64,000 nt of DNA from Torymus aiolomorphi (Eukaryota > Arthropoda > Insecta > Hymenoptera > Torymidae): contig CM070874.1 in NCBI GenBank assembly GCA_036365515.1, forward strand, positions 219,650,942 to 219,714,941, given 5' to 3'. A program made the position numbers and the translations under genes. A model generated the notes under the pieces. The model did no database searches. It was not told the DNA's origin and saw only the letters and a program-made list of their open reading frames with translations. Positions 1-9,700 of the stretch are shown here, piece after piece; the stretch's first letter is position 1; every line of letters begins with the position of its first letter.

Positions 1-273
1 CGGGCCCTGGAGGAGGCCCGCGCCCGCCGCCTCGCCGAGGAGGCCGAGCTCCAGGCAGCACGCGCTCGGTGGGATCAGGCCCGCCGAGACGAAGAGCGGG
101 CGGCCGACGACCTGGGCCTCGCGCGGGAACGCTCGCCCGTCTGGCCGAACCCGCCAGGAGCGGGACGCCCCCGCTTCTGCTACGTGTGCGGGTGGCCGGG
201 GGTGCGCCTACCGCGCAAATGCCCCCGAGCGGCCACGCATCCGCCGAAAACCACGGCGCCTCCCCGTGGCTAG
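1..273 (+). CDS. C-terminal end of an LTR-retrotransposon ORF (partial)
   Basis: Frame 1 is open from the window edge to a TAG at 271-273. The peptide begins with an Ala/Arg/Glu-rich, probably coiled-coil stretch of about 55 residues, then a Pro-rich turn, then a cysteine cluster of the form C-x2-C-x9-C-x5-H around residues 61-80 (CYVCGWPGV...KCP...H). That cluster looks like a degenerate zinc knuckle. The frame stops 259 bp before a polypurine tract and LTR, where the last ORF of an LTR retrotransposon should end. The 5' part lies outside the window, so I cannot tell whether this is Gag or the end of Pol. It shares the high GC of the LTR and contrasts sharply with the AT-rich DNA beyond 1808. 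The superfamily cannot be assigned from this fragment. Confidence 0.5.
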   Translation, partial: RALEEARARRLAEEAELQAARARWDQARRDEERAADDLGLARERSPVWPNPPGAGRPRFCYVCGWPGVRLPRKCPRAATHPPKTTAPPRG

Positions 274-532
274 CCCGGGGAGGGACGCTTTCGGTTCAGC
301 AGGCCCTCCCTTCGAGGGTCCGAACCGTGCAGTTTTTTTTTGGTTGAAATTTTTTTTTGTACATAGTTCTTTTTCTTTGTAAATATTTTGTTGTATATAG
401 TGTATAGGTGATGTGCCCGAGAGGCTGGAATAAAAGGAAGAGCCTCCACCTAACCTGTTGTTTTCGCCTTATTTCTGCGCCCTTCCTCTTTTCAGATGTC
501 GCGTACGGGGTACGCCAAATCTGGGTGGGGGG
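274..532 (+). other. 3' untranslated region and polypurine tract of the LTR element
   Basis: There is no reading frame of note between the ORF end and the LTR. The stretch has T-rich runs at 330-360 and ends in a purine tract (GGGTGGGGGG, 523-532) directly before the LTR's TG. That is the position and composition of a plus-strand primer (PPT) for reverse transcription. Confidence 0.6.
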
Positions 533-1808
533 TGTAACGGGTGCAGGCAATAAAGGCGAAAGAGCCGCGTGTACCGCGACGCGAGGTTTCAAACGCGCGC
601 GCTTGCACGTACAGCGGCTCGCTGCGCGCCAAGCGGGACGCGCGGGAGGCGAAGCAAGAAGAAGAAGAAGACGCCGCCGTGGCGCTCCGAAGGGACGCCG
701 CGGCCATTGATGGGCAGTCTAGTCCTGTAGCGCAACAAGTGCGCACGTGCTCTCCCGCCTCTCCAGTGCCGTGCCTCCGAGTGCCCCGCGAGTGCCGCAT
801 CCCGCCCTGTGGAATAGCCCTCCGCGCCTCCGATCCGCCGCCAGCCCCGCAGCGACGCAACACCGGCTGCCTTCGCCGGCCGGGCCACTCCGCCAGCGGA
901 AGAGTGAGAGGAGGAGAGAGAGAAAGAGGTGGCAGCCGAGGCTCGAGCAGCTACGAGGCCCGACGCCTCGCAGCGAGGAGGCGGGAGTGCGAGAGCGTGA
1001 GAGAGAGAGAGAGAGAGGGACAGACCTCGGGCGACGCGCTGGCCAGCGCCAAAGTAAGTGTGCGCTTCTTTTGTATTTTTGCCGCGTAGGTTTTGCGTGC
1101 GAGCGGCCACGCGTAAGTAGTGTTGCGCGGCTATCCGACGCCGCCTGCGTAGAGGCAAGCGGCCTCGTGTTCGAGAGCGCGGCGGCCATTTTGTGGCGTC
1201 TCGCGGCGCGGTGACGCCGGCCGTGCGACCGGCCGGCTCCGCGTAAGTCTCGGCCTGCGCGTTCGTTTTTGTAGGTGATGTTCGGGCTTCGCGCCCCTTA
1301 GCGCGATTCCTTTTTGGACAATAAACCTTCTTTATTTTACTTTTTCTTCGTTCGTGTCGAGTCTGTCATTTCGCGAGTAACCGTTCCCTATCTCCCCGAA
1401 TACCGCCCTCTACCCTTTCAGCAGCTGCAGCTAGTCGGAGGCATCACCTCCTACAGGAGCAACGTCAACGGGGAAATTGTAAGTGAAAGTCGCTCAGGTT
1501 AACCTGAGCGGCGTTGTACGGGAACACCGGCGAGAGTAATTAAAGCTAGTGCATATCTAGCCGCCGGTGAATTGTGCGCCGAAGTCACCGGCAGCGGCAG
1601 AGCGCAGCGCCGGGTCTAGTAGAAGGCGGCCTAAGCTTTCTACAGCGAAAGCCGGGCGCGCTTGTTCTGAGCCTGCGCCAACGCGCTCCGGCCGGCCGAC
1701 GGGTCCGTCTACAACGGCGCGCTGCTCTGGGCGTAGTAGACGCCCGTATATCACCTGGCGCATCCCAGAGAGGGATTAATACCCTCTTTTAAATTCACCC
1801 CGTTACAA
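533..1808 (+). mobile_element. 3' LTR of an LTR retrotransposon (1,276 bp)
   Basis: The segment begins TGTAACGGGTG right after the polypurine tract and ends CACCCCGTTACA, so it has TG...CA ends within a short near-perfect inverted repeat, as retroviral-type LTRs do. It is GC-rich, with a purine (GA)n tract at about 988-1018 and a polyadenylation signal AATAAA at 1320-1325 that could mark the R region. The overlapping ORFs across 540-1214 on both strands come from GC-rich composition and are not genes. The downstream flank starts with (AT)n, so insertion was into or beside an AT microsatellite. The 5' LTR is outside the window. Confidence 0.75.
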
Positions 1809-2254
1809 TATATATATATATATATAAAGTTGTATAACGTTAGTTTCCAGGACCTCATGATACTGTATACCTATACGTGGCTAAAGAAATAATGTCTCTT
1901 ATGGGGGTCGATGTCCTCAAAACTGACGTTAAACATATGTAGATTCAGGGACGGTCCCCAAAACTAACAAATGTCCCCGAAACCAACGTTAAACATCTGG
2001 AATGTCCTGGAAACTAACATAAAACATATATATATATATAGACAATGATATTTTGTATACAGAAAACAAACGCAACAATACCTCTTAACAATTTTTGTTG
2101 TATGTTAACCCATGTTAACAAGTCAAAACGGACGACATTATTACGCCGAATTTTTAACTTATCGGAAATGCGACGAAATAGACATATAAATTCGCGCTTA
2201 TATACACAGCTAAGACGTATATACAAGTGGAACAAAAACAATAACACCAGTTCG
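1809..2254. other. AT-rich spacer with degenerate short repeats
   Basis: This starts and ends with short (TA)n runs (about 1809-1826 and 2027-2040). Between them, variants of 'aactaacgttaaacat' and 'tgtcc(c)c/t-aaac' recur near 1840, 1920, 1960, 1985 and 2010. The segment 2041-2254 lies just downstream of the Penelope-like ORF (minus strand) and may be its 3' untranslated region. I see no gene. Confidence 0.5.
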
Positions 2255-3274
2255 TTAGCATTTGAATTTCCTTAGTACCGGAAAATATGATTTATTAAGA
2301 GTAAATAGGTCTTCTTTCTTATTTATGTTATTGCTATGACATTTGATATGCATCATTTCGGACGTTAATCTTTTTTTATAATTGCTTTCGTTATCCAAAA
2401 TTTCAGCGCCCTCCCAATCGAATTCATGGTTAAAAGAATTTTGATGAATGGTGACTACAGAATCTTTATTTTTGTTATTTTTATGTTCATTGACTCGTTT
2501 TTTTAACGTTCTTTTTGTTTCCCCTATGTATGTAGCCGGACAATCCTTGCATGTAAATTTATATACAATGTTCGTTCGGTCCCATTTTTTTGTTACATCT
2601 TTGCCAAGTTTTATAATAGAGTTAAGACTCTTTTTTACTAACGGGACTGAAGTAATATTGTATAGTTTTAGGATTGACGATAATTTTTGGTAATTATTAT
2701 TTATATAGGGCAGCTGAATTTTTGGAAGATTTTTGAATTTATCATTGCTTTTTTTGTGTATATGTTTGAGAGATATTTTTCGGTAGTGTATGTTCCTTTT
2801 TATAAATTCTAACGGATAATTATTGTTCAGTAACATACTTTGGACTTTTCGCAAATTATCCTTGTGGAATCTTTTATGGGACAATAGTATTGCTCGATCG
2901 ACAAGGTTGTAGACAATGTTTTTCTTTTGATGTACTGGATGATTTGAAGAAAAGTTAATTACTCTCCCGGACGACGTTGATTTTTGAAACCAATTTGTAA
3001 TTAATCTATTATTCTTTTTTATGATGGTTATGTCCAAAAAGTTTATACTATTATTATTTTCTAATTCATATGTAAACTGTAAATTATTGTGATACGCATT
3101 AAAAGTGTTAATAAAACACTCTACATGTTCTTTTTTTATACAAATAATAGTGTCATCTACGTATCTATAGTAAAAGAGAGGAGTGCAATTATGTATGTTT
3201 TTTAATTTTTCTAAGCATGACTTTTCTAAATCATCCATTACAATGTCAGCAAATAACGGCGAAATGGGTCCCAT
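2255..3274 (-). CDS. Penelope-like element ORF, C-terminal part: reverse transcriptase palm/thumb plus GIY-YIG endonuclease
   Basis: The 339-residue frame starts inside the reverse transcriptase domain (PISPLFADIVMDDLE) and carries the catalytic YVDD at residues 38-41. A thumb/linker follows. The C-terminus has a Cys-x2-Cys pair (242-245) and a GIY-YIG nuclease module: VY at 237-238, YIG at 249-251, then Arg and His in TKRTLKKRVNEH and a Glu near 306. RT followed by GIY-YIG is the diagnostic architecture of endonuclease-bearing Penelope-like elements, whose protein copies RNA at nicked target DNA. The first ATG sits at a deletion junction and is not a genuine start: fingers and early RT motifs are missing. 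A second, very similar copy is split around the Polinton at 37381-37782 and 56812-57218. Confidence 0.85.
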   Translation of the reverse strand: MGPISPLFADIVMDDLEKSCLEKLKNIHNCTPLFYYRYVDDTIICIKKEHVECFINTFNAYHNNLQFTYELENNNSINFLDITIIKKNNRLITNWFQKSTSSGRVINFSSNHPVHQKKNIVYNLVDRAILLSHKRFHKDNLRKVQSMLLNNNYPLEFIKRNIHYRKISLKHIHKKSNDKFKNLPKIQLPYINNNYQKLSSILKLYNITSVPLVKKSLNSIIKLGKDVTKKWDRTNIVYKFTCKDCPATYIGETKRTLKKRVNEHKNNKNKDSVVTIHQNSFNHEFDWEGAEILDNESNYKKRLTSEMMHIKCHSNNINKKEDLFTLNKSYFPVLRKFKC

Positions 3275-3612
3275 TTTTTTCTAGCAGTTTTAAATTTCAT
3301 TTCAGAGTAGTCCAAATATCTATTAGATAATACTAAGTCCAAATTCGAATTTAAAATTAGATCTCTTATATTTTTACGTTTTTTTGTGAGAAAATTAATA
3401 TGTAAATTGATATCTTGTATTTCTAGCTTTAGTAATTTATGTAAAAAATAACTATTCCAGCTGATGAAAATCTTTTTGCACGAATTACTATGAAAAAATA
3501 CGTTCGAAAAGTTCTTACTCATATTCACAATATTTCTTGGAATGATGTTGTTGTCCCTGCATTTCAGAAGGAATAGCCTTTGCGATGTACATTTGGCCAG
3601 GTCATCCGTCAA
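3238..3612 (-). pseudogene. Penelope-like element ORF, N-terminal part, joined to the RT by an internal deletion
   Basis: This 124-residue frame holds the usual Penelope-like N-terminal region: basic, helical, with LFLLKCRDNNIIP, then KLLKLEIQDINLHINFL. It runs up to KFKTARKKW near 3272 and then reads out of frame into the C-terminal segment. The join lies at a short shared sequence (AAATGGG). Relative to the second copy, the DNA encoding RT motifs from DKGNVTV through DVKSLFTNIP is absent, and so is a CTC at the junction. This copy therefore cannot make a working RT. The initiator is uncertain: the first codon here is TTG and the upstream frame carries no ATG before a stop. Confidence 0.7.
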
Positions 3613-3994
3613 GTTGTTCCAATCTTTTAAAAGGTTTACAGTGCTTTTTCCATATCAAGAAGCGCGGGAGCGCTCCGAAGGCAAGTATAGAAGAAGCCTA
3701 AAGGAGCGACCCGTGCTACATATACATTGAAATGGGAGTACGAAAAATTCAATGCGCTTTTACGTATATTGCGTTAGTTTTTACTATATAACATATCCCT
3801 CTTAATCGAAAGCCATTTCATTGCTCTACTCAAATCAAAACATTTTATTTAAAAAGATTATCTCGTTCAGAAGATATAGAGAGCTGAATTTTTTTATGTG
3901 CGATTTCCTTTTATACTTTTCTTCTCCTTATTCCGGTCCGGTTTGCAGCTCTTACGACACTTCCGGTTGTTGTCGTCTATCTTACGCTTGTATA

Positions 3995-4091
<97 letters not shown>

Positions 4092-4858
4092 CCGTATCTG
4101 ATCGATCTAACCTTATATACAAAATGTCAGTATTTTTTTATATACAAATGTTATCATATCGTGAGTTATTTAATAACACATTTCAAAGATCTCAAGAAAT
4201 TGCTAGATTGTTTAGGTTAAGAACTTATTCTTAGCAATCTAAGAAGAAGAATTTTTATCTATCTATTATTTTATAGATATACATTTTACAAATGTTATCA
4301 AATCGTGAGTTAGTTAATTAGTTATGTATTTGAAAGATCTCAAGTTGTCAACTGGTGATGAGAAAAATTGATCTATTCGTCTATCAATCAATGGGGAAAA
4401 TAACTTTCATTAGATAAGTACTTACTAGCTAAATGTTAAATGGCTAAAATCATTTTTTTAAACTTGATACTTTGTGAGATTTTTGTTTTTACAGATATCA
4501 TACCAGAAGATTTTTTTCGAGTCATTTTGAAGATATGTATAATTATAGCCAATAATGTTGAGGAGTTCTAATTGTGTACTGTCTGAGAAATCTAAATTTG
4601 AATTAACAAAAATGAACGAGTGCCCTCATGACCCTTGGAGTTATTATTAATGAACAAGAAAAAGTTATTTTAATACAAGAACAGACACGTACTACTCAAG
4701 ATAGAAAAACCAAACCAATATTACTATGGGGGAAATATATTATTATTTACGACACAATATTTTTCAAGACATATCTATAATATAATTATAGTGAAGTCAG
4801 TGCAAGTTTTCAGATCAGATATAATAAAATGTTTTGTATAATAAATGAAATAAAGTAG
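3613..4858. other. AT-rich intergenic DNA with a long (TA)n microsatellite
   Basis: Uninterrupted (TA)n fills about 3997-4086, roughly 45 repeats. A GC-richer stretch at 3655-3720 could be the 5' end of the Penelope-like element. A 'atcgtgagttatttaat' phrase is repeated near 4158 and 4302, suggesting a small local duplication. The end (4785-4858) is a partial copy of the 32371-32440 direct-repeat unit, which is the flank of the giant element. I see no gene. Confidence 0.6.
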
Positions 4859-4866
4859 CGGTATGA

Positions 4867-5045
4867 ATGGGTTTGAAGTTTGCAACGTTGCGATCCAACG
4901 AAAATTCGATTTTCGAAAAACCACTTTTTTCCACATGGATGATATAATGTACTACAAATAATGGAAGAATACATCAAAATTGATTAAAATAAATCAATTC
5001 CAAACTACCCCCCACCCCTAACACGGAATTCGTAAGATGACCTAA
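4867..5045 (+). repeat. Left terminal inverted repeat of the giant element
   Basis: About 180 bp from ATGGGTTTGAAG to the CCTAAGAGAA before the first satellite monomer. It contains the symmetric box AAAATTCGATTTTCG and the C-rich run CTACCCCCCACCCC. It matches the right end (31543-31721) in inverted orientation almost base for base, and the internal copies at 6437-6612 and 30284-30459 with scattered differences. Confidence 0.85.
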
Positions 5046-6436
5046 GAGAAAAAAATTCTCTCTTCGCGGCGTTTGGTATTTCCAAACTTTTTATTACTGG
5101 AATTATTTTCTGAGGATACAAAATACCCGAAAAAAAATTAGGAACCAAATCGACTCCCCGGAACACCCCCAAAAAGCTGATTATATAGGGGTAGTAACGG
5201 AAAAAAAATTCTCTCTCCGCGGCGTTTGGTATTTCCAAACTTTTTATTGCTGGAATTATTTTCTGAGGATACAAAATACCCGAAAAAAATTAGGAACCAA
5301 ATCGACTCCCGGAACACCCCAAAAAGCTGATTATATAGGGGTAGTAACGGAAAAAAATTCTCTCTCCGCGGCGTTTGGTATTTCCAAACTTTTTATTGCT
5401 GGAATTATTTTCCGAGGATACAAAATACCCGCAAAAAATTAGGAACCAAATCAACTCCCGGAACACCCCCAAAAAGCTGATTATATAGGGGTATGAACGG
5501 AAAAAAAATTCTCTCTCCGCGGCGTTTGGTATTTCCAAACTTTTTATTGCTGGAATTATTTTCTGAGGATACAAAATACCCGCAAAAAAATTAGGAACCA
5601 AATCGACTCCCCGGAACACCCCCGAAAAGCTGATTATATAGGGGTAGTAACGGAAAAAAAATTCTCTCTCCGCGGCGTTTGCTATTTCCAAACTTTTTAT
5701 TCCTGGAATTATTTTATGAGCACATAAACTACTCGTAAAAAAATTACGAACCAAATCGACTCCCCGGAAAACCCCCAAACAGCTGATTATATAATCAGAT
5801 ATATAGGGGTCGAGACGGAAAAAAAATTCTCACTGCACGGTGTCTGGCATTTCCAAACTTTTTAAAGCTGGAATTACTTTTTGAGCATAAAAACTCCCTG
5901 TAAAAAAATTACGATCCAAATCGACTACCCGGAAACCCCCTAAACAGCAGATTATATAATCAGATATATAGGGGTTGTGACCGAAAAAAAATTCTCTCTC
6001 AGCGTCGTTTAGCATTTCCAAACTTTTTATTGCTGGAATTATTTTATGAGCACACAAACTACTCGTAAAAAAATTACGAACCAAATCGACTCCCCGGAAA
6101 ACCCCCAAACAGCTGATTATATAATCAGATATATAGGGGTCGTGACGCAAAAAAAATTCTCACTGCTCGGTGTCCGGCATTTCCAAACTTTTTAAAGCTG
6201 GAATTACTTTTTGAGCATAAAAACTCCCTGTAAAAAAATTACGAACCAAATCGACTCCTCGGAAAACCCCCAAACAGCTGATTATATAATCAGATATATA
6301 GGGGTCGTGACGGAAAAAAAATTCTCACTGCTCGGTGTCTGGCATTTCCAAACTTTTTAATGCTGGAATTACTGTTTGAGCATAAGAACTCGCTATAAAA
6401 AAATTACGAATCAAATTGATTCCCCGGAAAACCCCC
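5046..6436 (+). repeat. Satellite array, family A (150-bp then 165-bp monomers)
   Basis: Nine monomers are marked by TTTCCAAACTTTTTA at about 5080, 5232, 5382, 5532, 5686, 5851, 6016, 6181 and 6346. The first spacings are 150-154 bp, then 165 bp. The longer type carries an extra 'ataatcagatatata' segment, which is a partial duplication of the adjacent 'gattatat'. Other shared boxes are ACTCCCCGGAA and AACCAAATCGAC. ORFs of 89-162 codons on the minus strand are a by-product of near-3n periods. Confidence 0.9.
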
Positions 6437-6780
6437 ATGGGTTTAAAGTTTGCAACGTTGCGATCCAACGAAAATTCGATTTTCGAAAAACACCTTTTTT
6501 TCACATGAATAGCATAATATACTGCAAATAATGGAAGAATACATGAAAATTGATCAAAATAAATCAATTCCAAACTACCCCCCACCCCTAACACGGAATT
6601 CGTAAGACAACCTAAGAGAACGAAAATTCCATTTTTCTAAAATCAAATTTCTCAGGGAGAATGACACCAGATATTGTAAATAACACAAGAATTCATCAAA
6701 AATAATTGATATAAACCGATATCAAATTATCCCCAACCCCAAAACCACCCCAAACGGGTGATTATACAGGTTAGATGTAA
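6437..6780 (+). repeat. Internal copy of the element terminus plus a linker
   Basis: 6437-6612 repeats the terminal sequence in the same orientation as the left end (ATGGGTTTAAAGTTTGCAAC...). The linker that follows (6613-6780, with 'agggagaatgacaccagatattg') also occurs inverted at 30110-30283. The flanking bases are palindromic (CCCCCATGGG on the left, CCCATGGGGG on the right), so there is no direct target duplication here. It looks like an internal duplication, not a separate insertion. Confidence 0.75.
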
Positions 6781-9700
6781 AAATGCAATAAAAAAAAATT
6801 CTCCCTCGGCGGCTTTGAGATTTTCCAAACTTTTTATTGTAGAAATTACTATCTAGGAACACAAGCTACATGTATAAAAATTAAGAAGAAAATAAACTCC
6901 CCGGAACATTTCCAAACGGGCCCAAAAAGGTGACAAACAGCGTGTTTGTAAGAAAAAAAAATTCTCCCTCAGCGGCTTTGGGCATTTCCAAACTTTTTAT
7001 CGTGGAAATTACTTTCTAGGAACACAAGCTACATGTAGAAAAATTAAGAAGAAAATAAACTCCCCGGAACATTTCCAAACGGGCCCAAAAAGTTGATAAT
7101 ACAGCGTATTTGCAGGAAAAAAAATTCTCACTCGGCGGCTTTGGGCATTTCCAAACTTTTTATCGCGAACATTACTTTCTAGCAGCACAAGTTACATGTA
7201 AAAAAATTAAGAAGAAAATAAATTACCCGGAACATTTCCAAACGGGCCCAAAAAGTTGATAATACAGCGTATTTGCAGGAAAAAAAATTTTCACTCGGCG
7301 GCTTTGGGCATTTCCAAACTTTATATCGCGAAAATTACTTTCTAGCAGCACAAGCTACATGTAAAAAAATTAAGAAGAAAATAAACTCCCCGGAACATTT
7401 CCAAACGGGCCCAAAGAGGTGACAAACAGCGTGTTTGTAAGAAAAAAAAATTCTCCCTCAGCGGCTTTAGGCATTTCCAAACTTTTCATCGTGGAAATTA
7501 CTTTCTAGCAACACAAGCTACATGTAAAAAAATTAAGAAGAAAATAAACTCCCCGGAATATTTCCAAACGGGCCCAAAAAGTTGATAATACAGCGTATTT
7601 GCAAGAAAAAAAAATTCTCACTCGGCGGCTTTGGGCATTTCCAAACTTTTTATCGCGAACATTACTTTCTAGCAGCACAAGCTACATGTAAAAAAATTAA
7701 GAAGAAAATAAACTCCCCGGAACATTTCCAAACGGGCCCAAAAAGGTGACAAACATCGTCTTTGTAAGAAAAAAAAATTCTCCCTCAGCGGCTTTGGGCA
7801 TTTCCAAACTTTTTATCGTGGAAATTACTTTCTAGCAACACAAGCTACATGTAAAAAAATTAAGAAGAAAATAAACTCCCCGGAACATTTCCAAACGGGC
7901 CCAAAGAGGTGACAAACAGCGTGTTTGTAAGAAAAAAAAATTCTCCCTCAGCGGCTTTAGGCATTTCCAAACTTTTTATCGTGGAAATTACTTTCTAGCA
8001 ACACAAGCTACATGTAAAAAAATTAAGAAGAAAATAAACTCCCCGGAACATTTCCAAACGGGCCCAAAAAGTTGATAATACAGCGTATTTGCAGGAAAAA
8101 AAATTCTCACTCGGCGGCTTTGGGCATTTCCAAACTTGTTATCGTGGAAATTACTTTCTAGCAAAACAAGCTACATGTAAAAAAATTAAGAAGAAAATAA
8201 ACTCCCCGGAACATTTCCAAACGGGCCCAAAAAGTTGATAAGACAGCGTATTTGCAGGAAAAAAAATTCTCACTCGGCGGCTTTGGGCATTTCCAACCTT
8301 TTTATCGCGAACATTACTTTCTAGCAGCACAAGCTACATGTAAAAAAATTAAGAAGAAAATAAACTCCCCGGAACATTTCCAAACGGGCCCAAAAAGGTG
8401 ACAAACAGCGTGTTTGTAAGAAAAATTCTCCCTCAGCGGCTTTGGGCATTTCCAAACTTTTTATCGTGGAAATTACTTTCTAGCAACACAAGCTACATGT
8501 AAAAAAATTAAGAAGAAAATAAACTCCCGGAACATTTCCAAACGGGCCCAAAAAGTTGAGAATACAGCGTATTTGCAGGAAAAAAATTCTCACTCGGCGG
8601 CTTTGGGCATTTCCAAACTTTTTATCGCGAACATTACTTTCTAGCAGCACAAGCTACATGTAAAAAAATTAAGAAGAAAATAAACTCCCCGGGACATTTC
8701 GAAACGGGCCCAAAAACGTGACAAACAGCGTGTTTGTAAGAAAAAAAATTCTCCCTCAGCGGCTTTGGGCATTTCCAAACTTTTTATCGTGGAAATTACT
8801 TTCTAGCAACACAAGCTACATGTAAAAAAATTAAGAAGAAAATAAACTCCCGGAACATTTCCAAACGCGCCCAAAAAGTTGATACTACAGCTTATTTGCA
8901 GCAAAAAAAATTATCACTCGGCGGCTTTGGGCACTACCAAACTTTTTATCGCGAACATTACTTTCTAGCAGCACAAGCTACATGTAAAAAAATTAAGAAG
9001 AAAATAAACTCCCGGAACATTTCCAAACGGGCCCAAAGAGGTGACAAACAGCGTGTTTGTAAGAAAAAAAATTCTCCCTCAGCGGCTTTAGGCATTTCCA
9101 AACTTTTTATCGTGGAAATTACTTTCTAGCAACACAAGCTACATGTAAAAAATTAAGAAGAAAATAAACTCCCCGGAACATTTCCAAACGGGCCCAAAGA
9201 TGTGACAAACAGCGTGTTTGTAAGAAAAAAAATTCTCCCTCAGCGGCTTTAGGCATTTCCAAACTTTTATTGTGGAAATTACTTTCTAGCAACACAAGCT
9301 ACATGTAAAAAAATTAAGAAGAAAATAAACTCCCGGAACATTTCCAAACGGGCCCAAAAAGGTGACAAACAGCGTGTTTGTAAGAAAAAAAATTCTCCCT
9401 CAGCGGCTTTGGGCATTTCCAAACTTTTTATCGTGGAAATTACTTTCTAGGAACACAAGCTACATGTAGAAAAATTAAGAAGAAAATAAACTCCCCGGAA
9501 CATTTCCAAACGGGCCCAAAAATTGATAATACAGCGTATTTGCAGGAAAAAAAATTCTCACTCGGCGGCTTTGGGCATTTCCAAACTTTTTATCGCGAAA
9601 ATTACTTTCTAGCAGCACAAGCTACATGTAAAAAAATTAAGAAGAAAATAAACTCCCCGGAACATTTCCAAACGGGCCCAAAAAGGTGACAAACAGCGTG

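Noticed and set aside
541..1214. Several long overlapping ORFs on both strands
   Set aside because: They lie inside a GC-rich LTR, overlap in four frames and have Arg/Ser/Ala-rich low-complexity products. This is what GC-rich non-coding DNA gives.
3821..4234. ORFs with a long IYIYIY run
   Set aside because: A translation of the (TA)n microsatellite.
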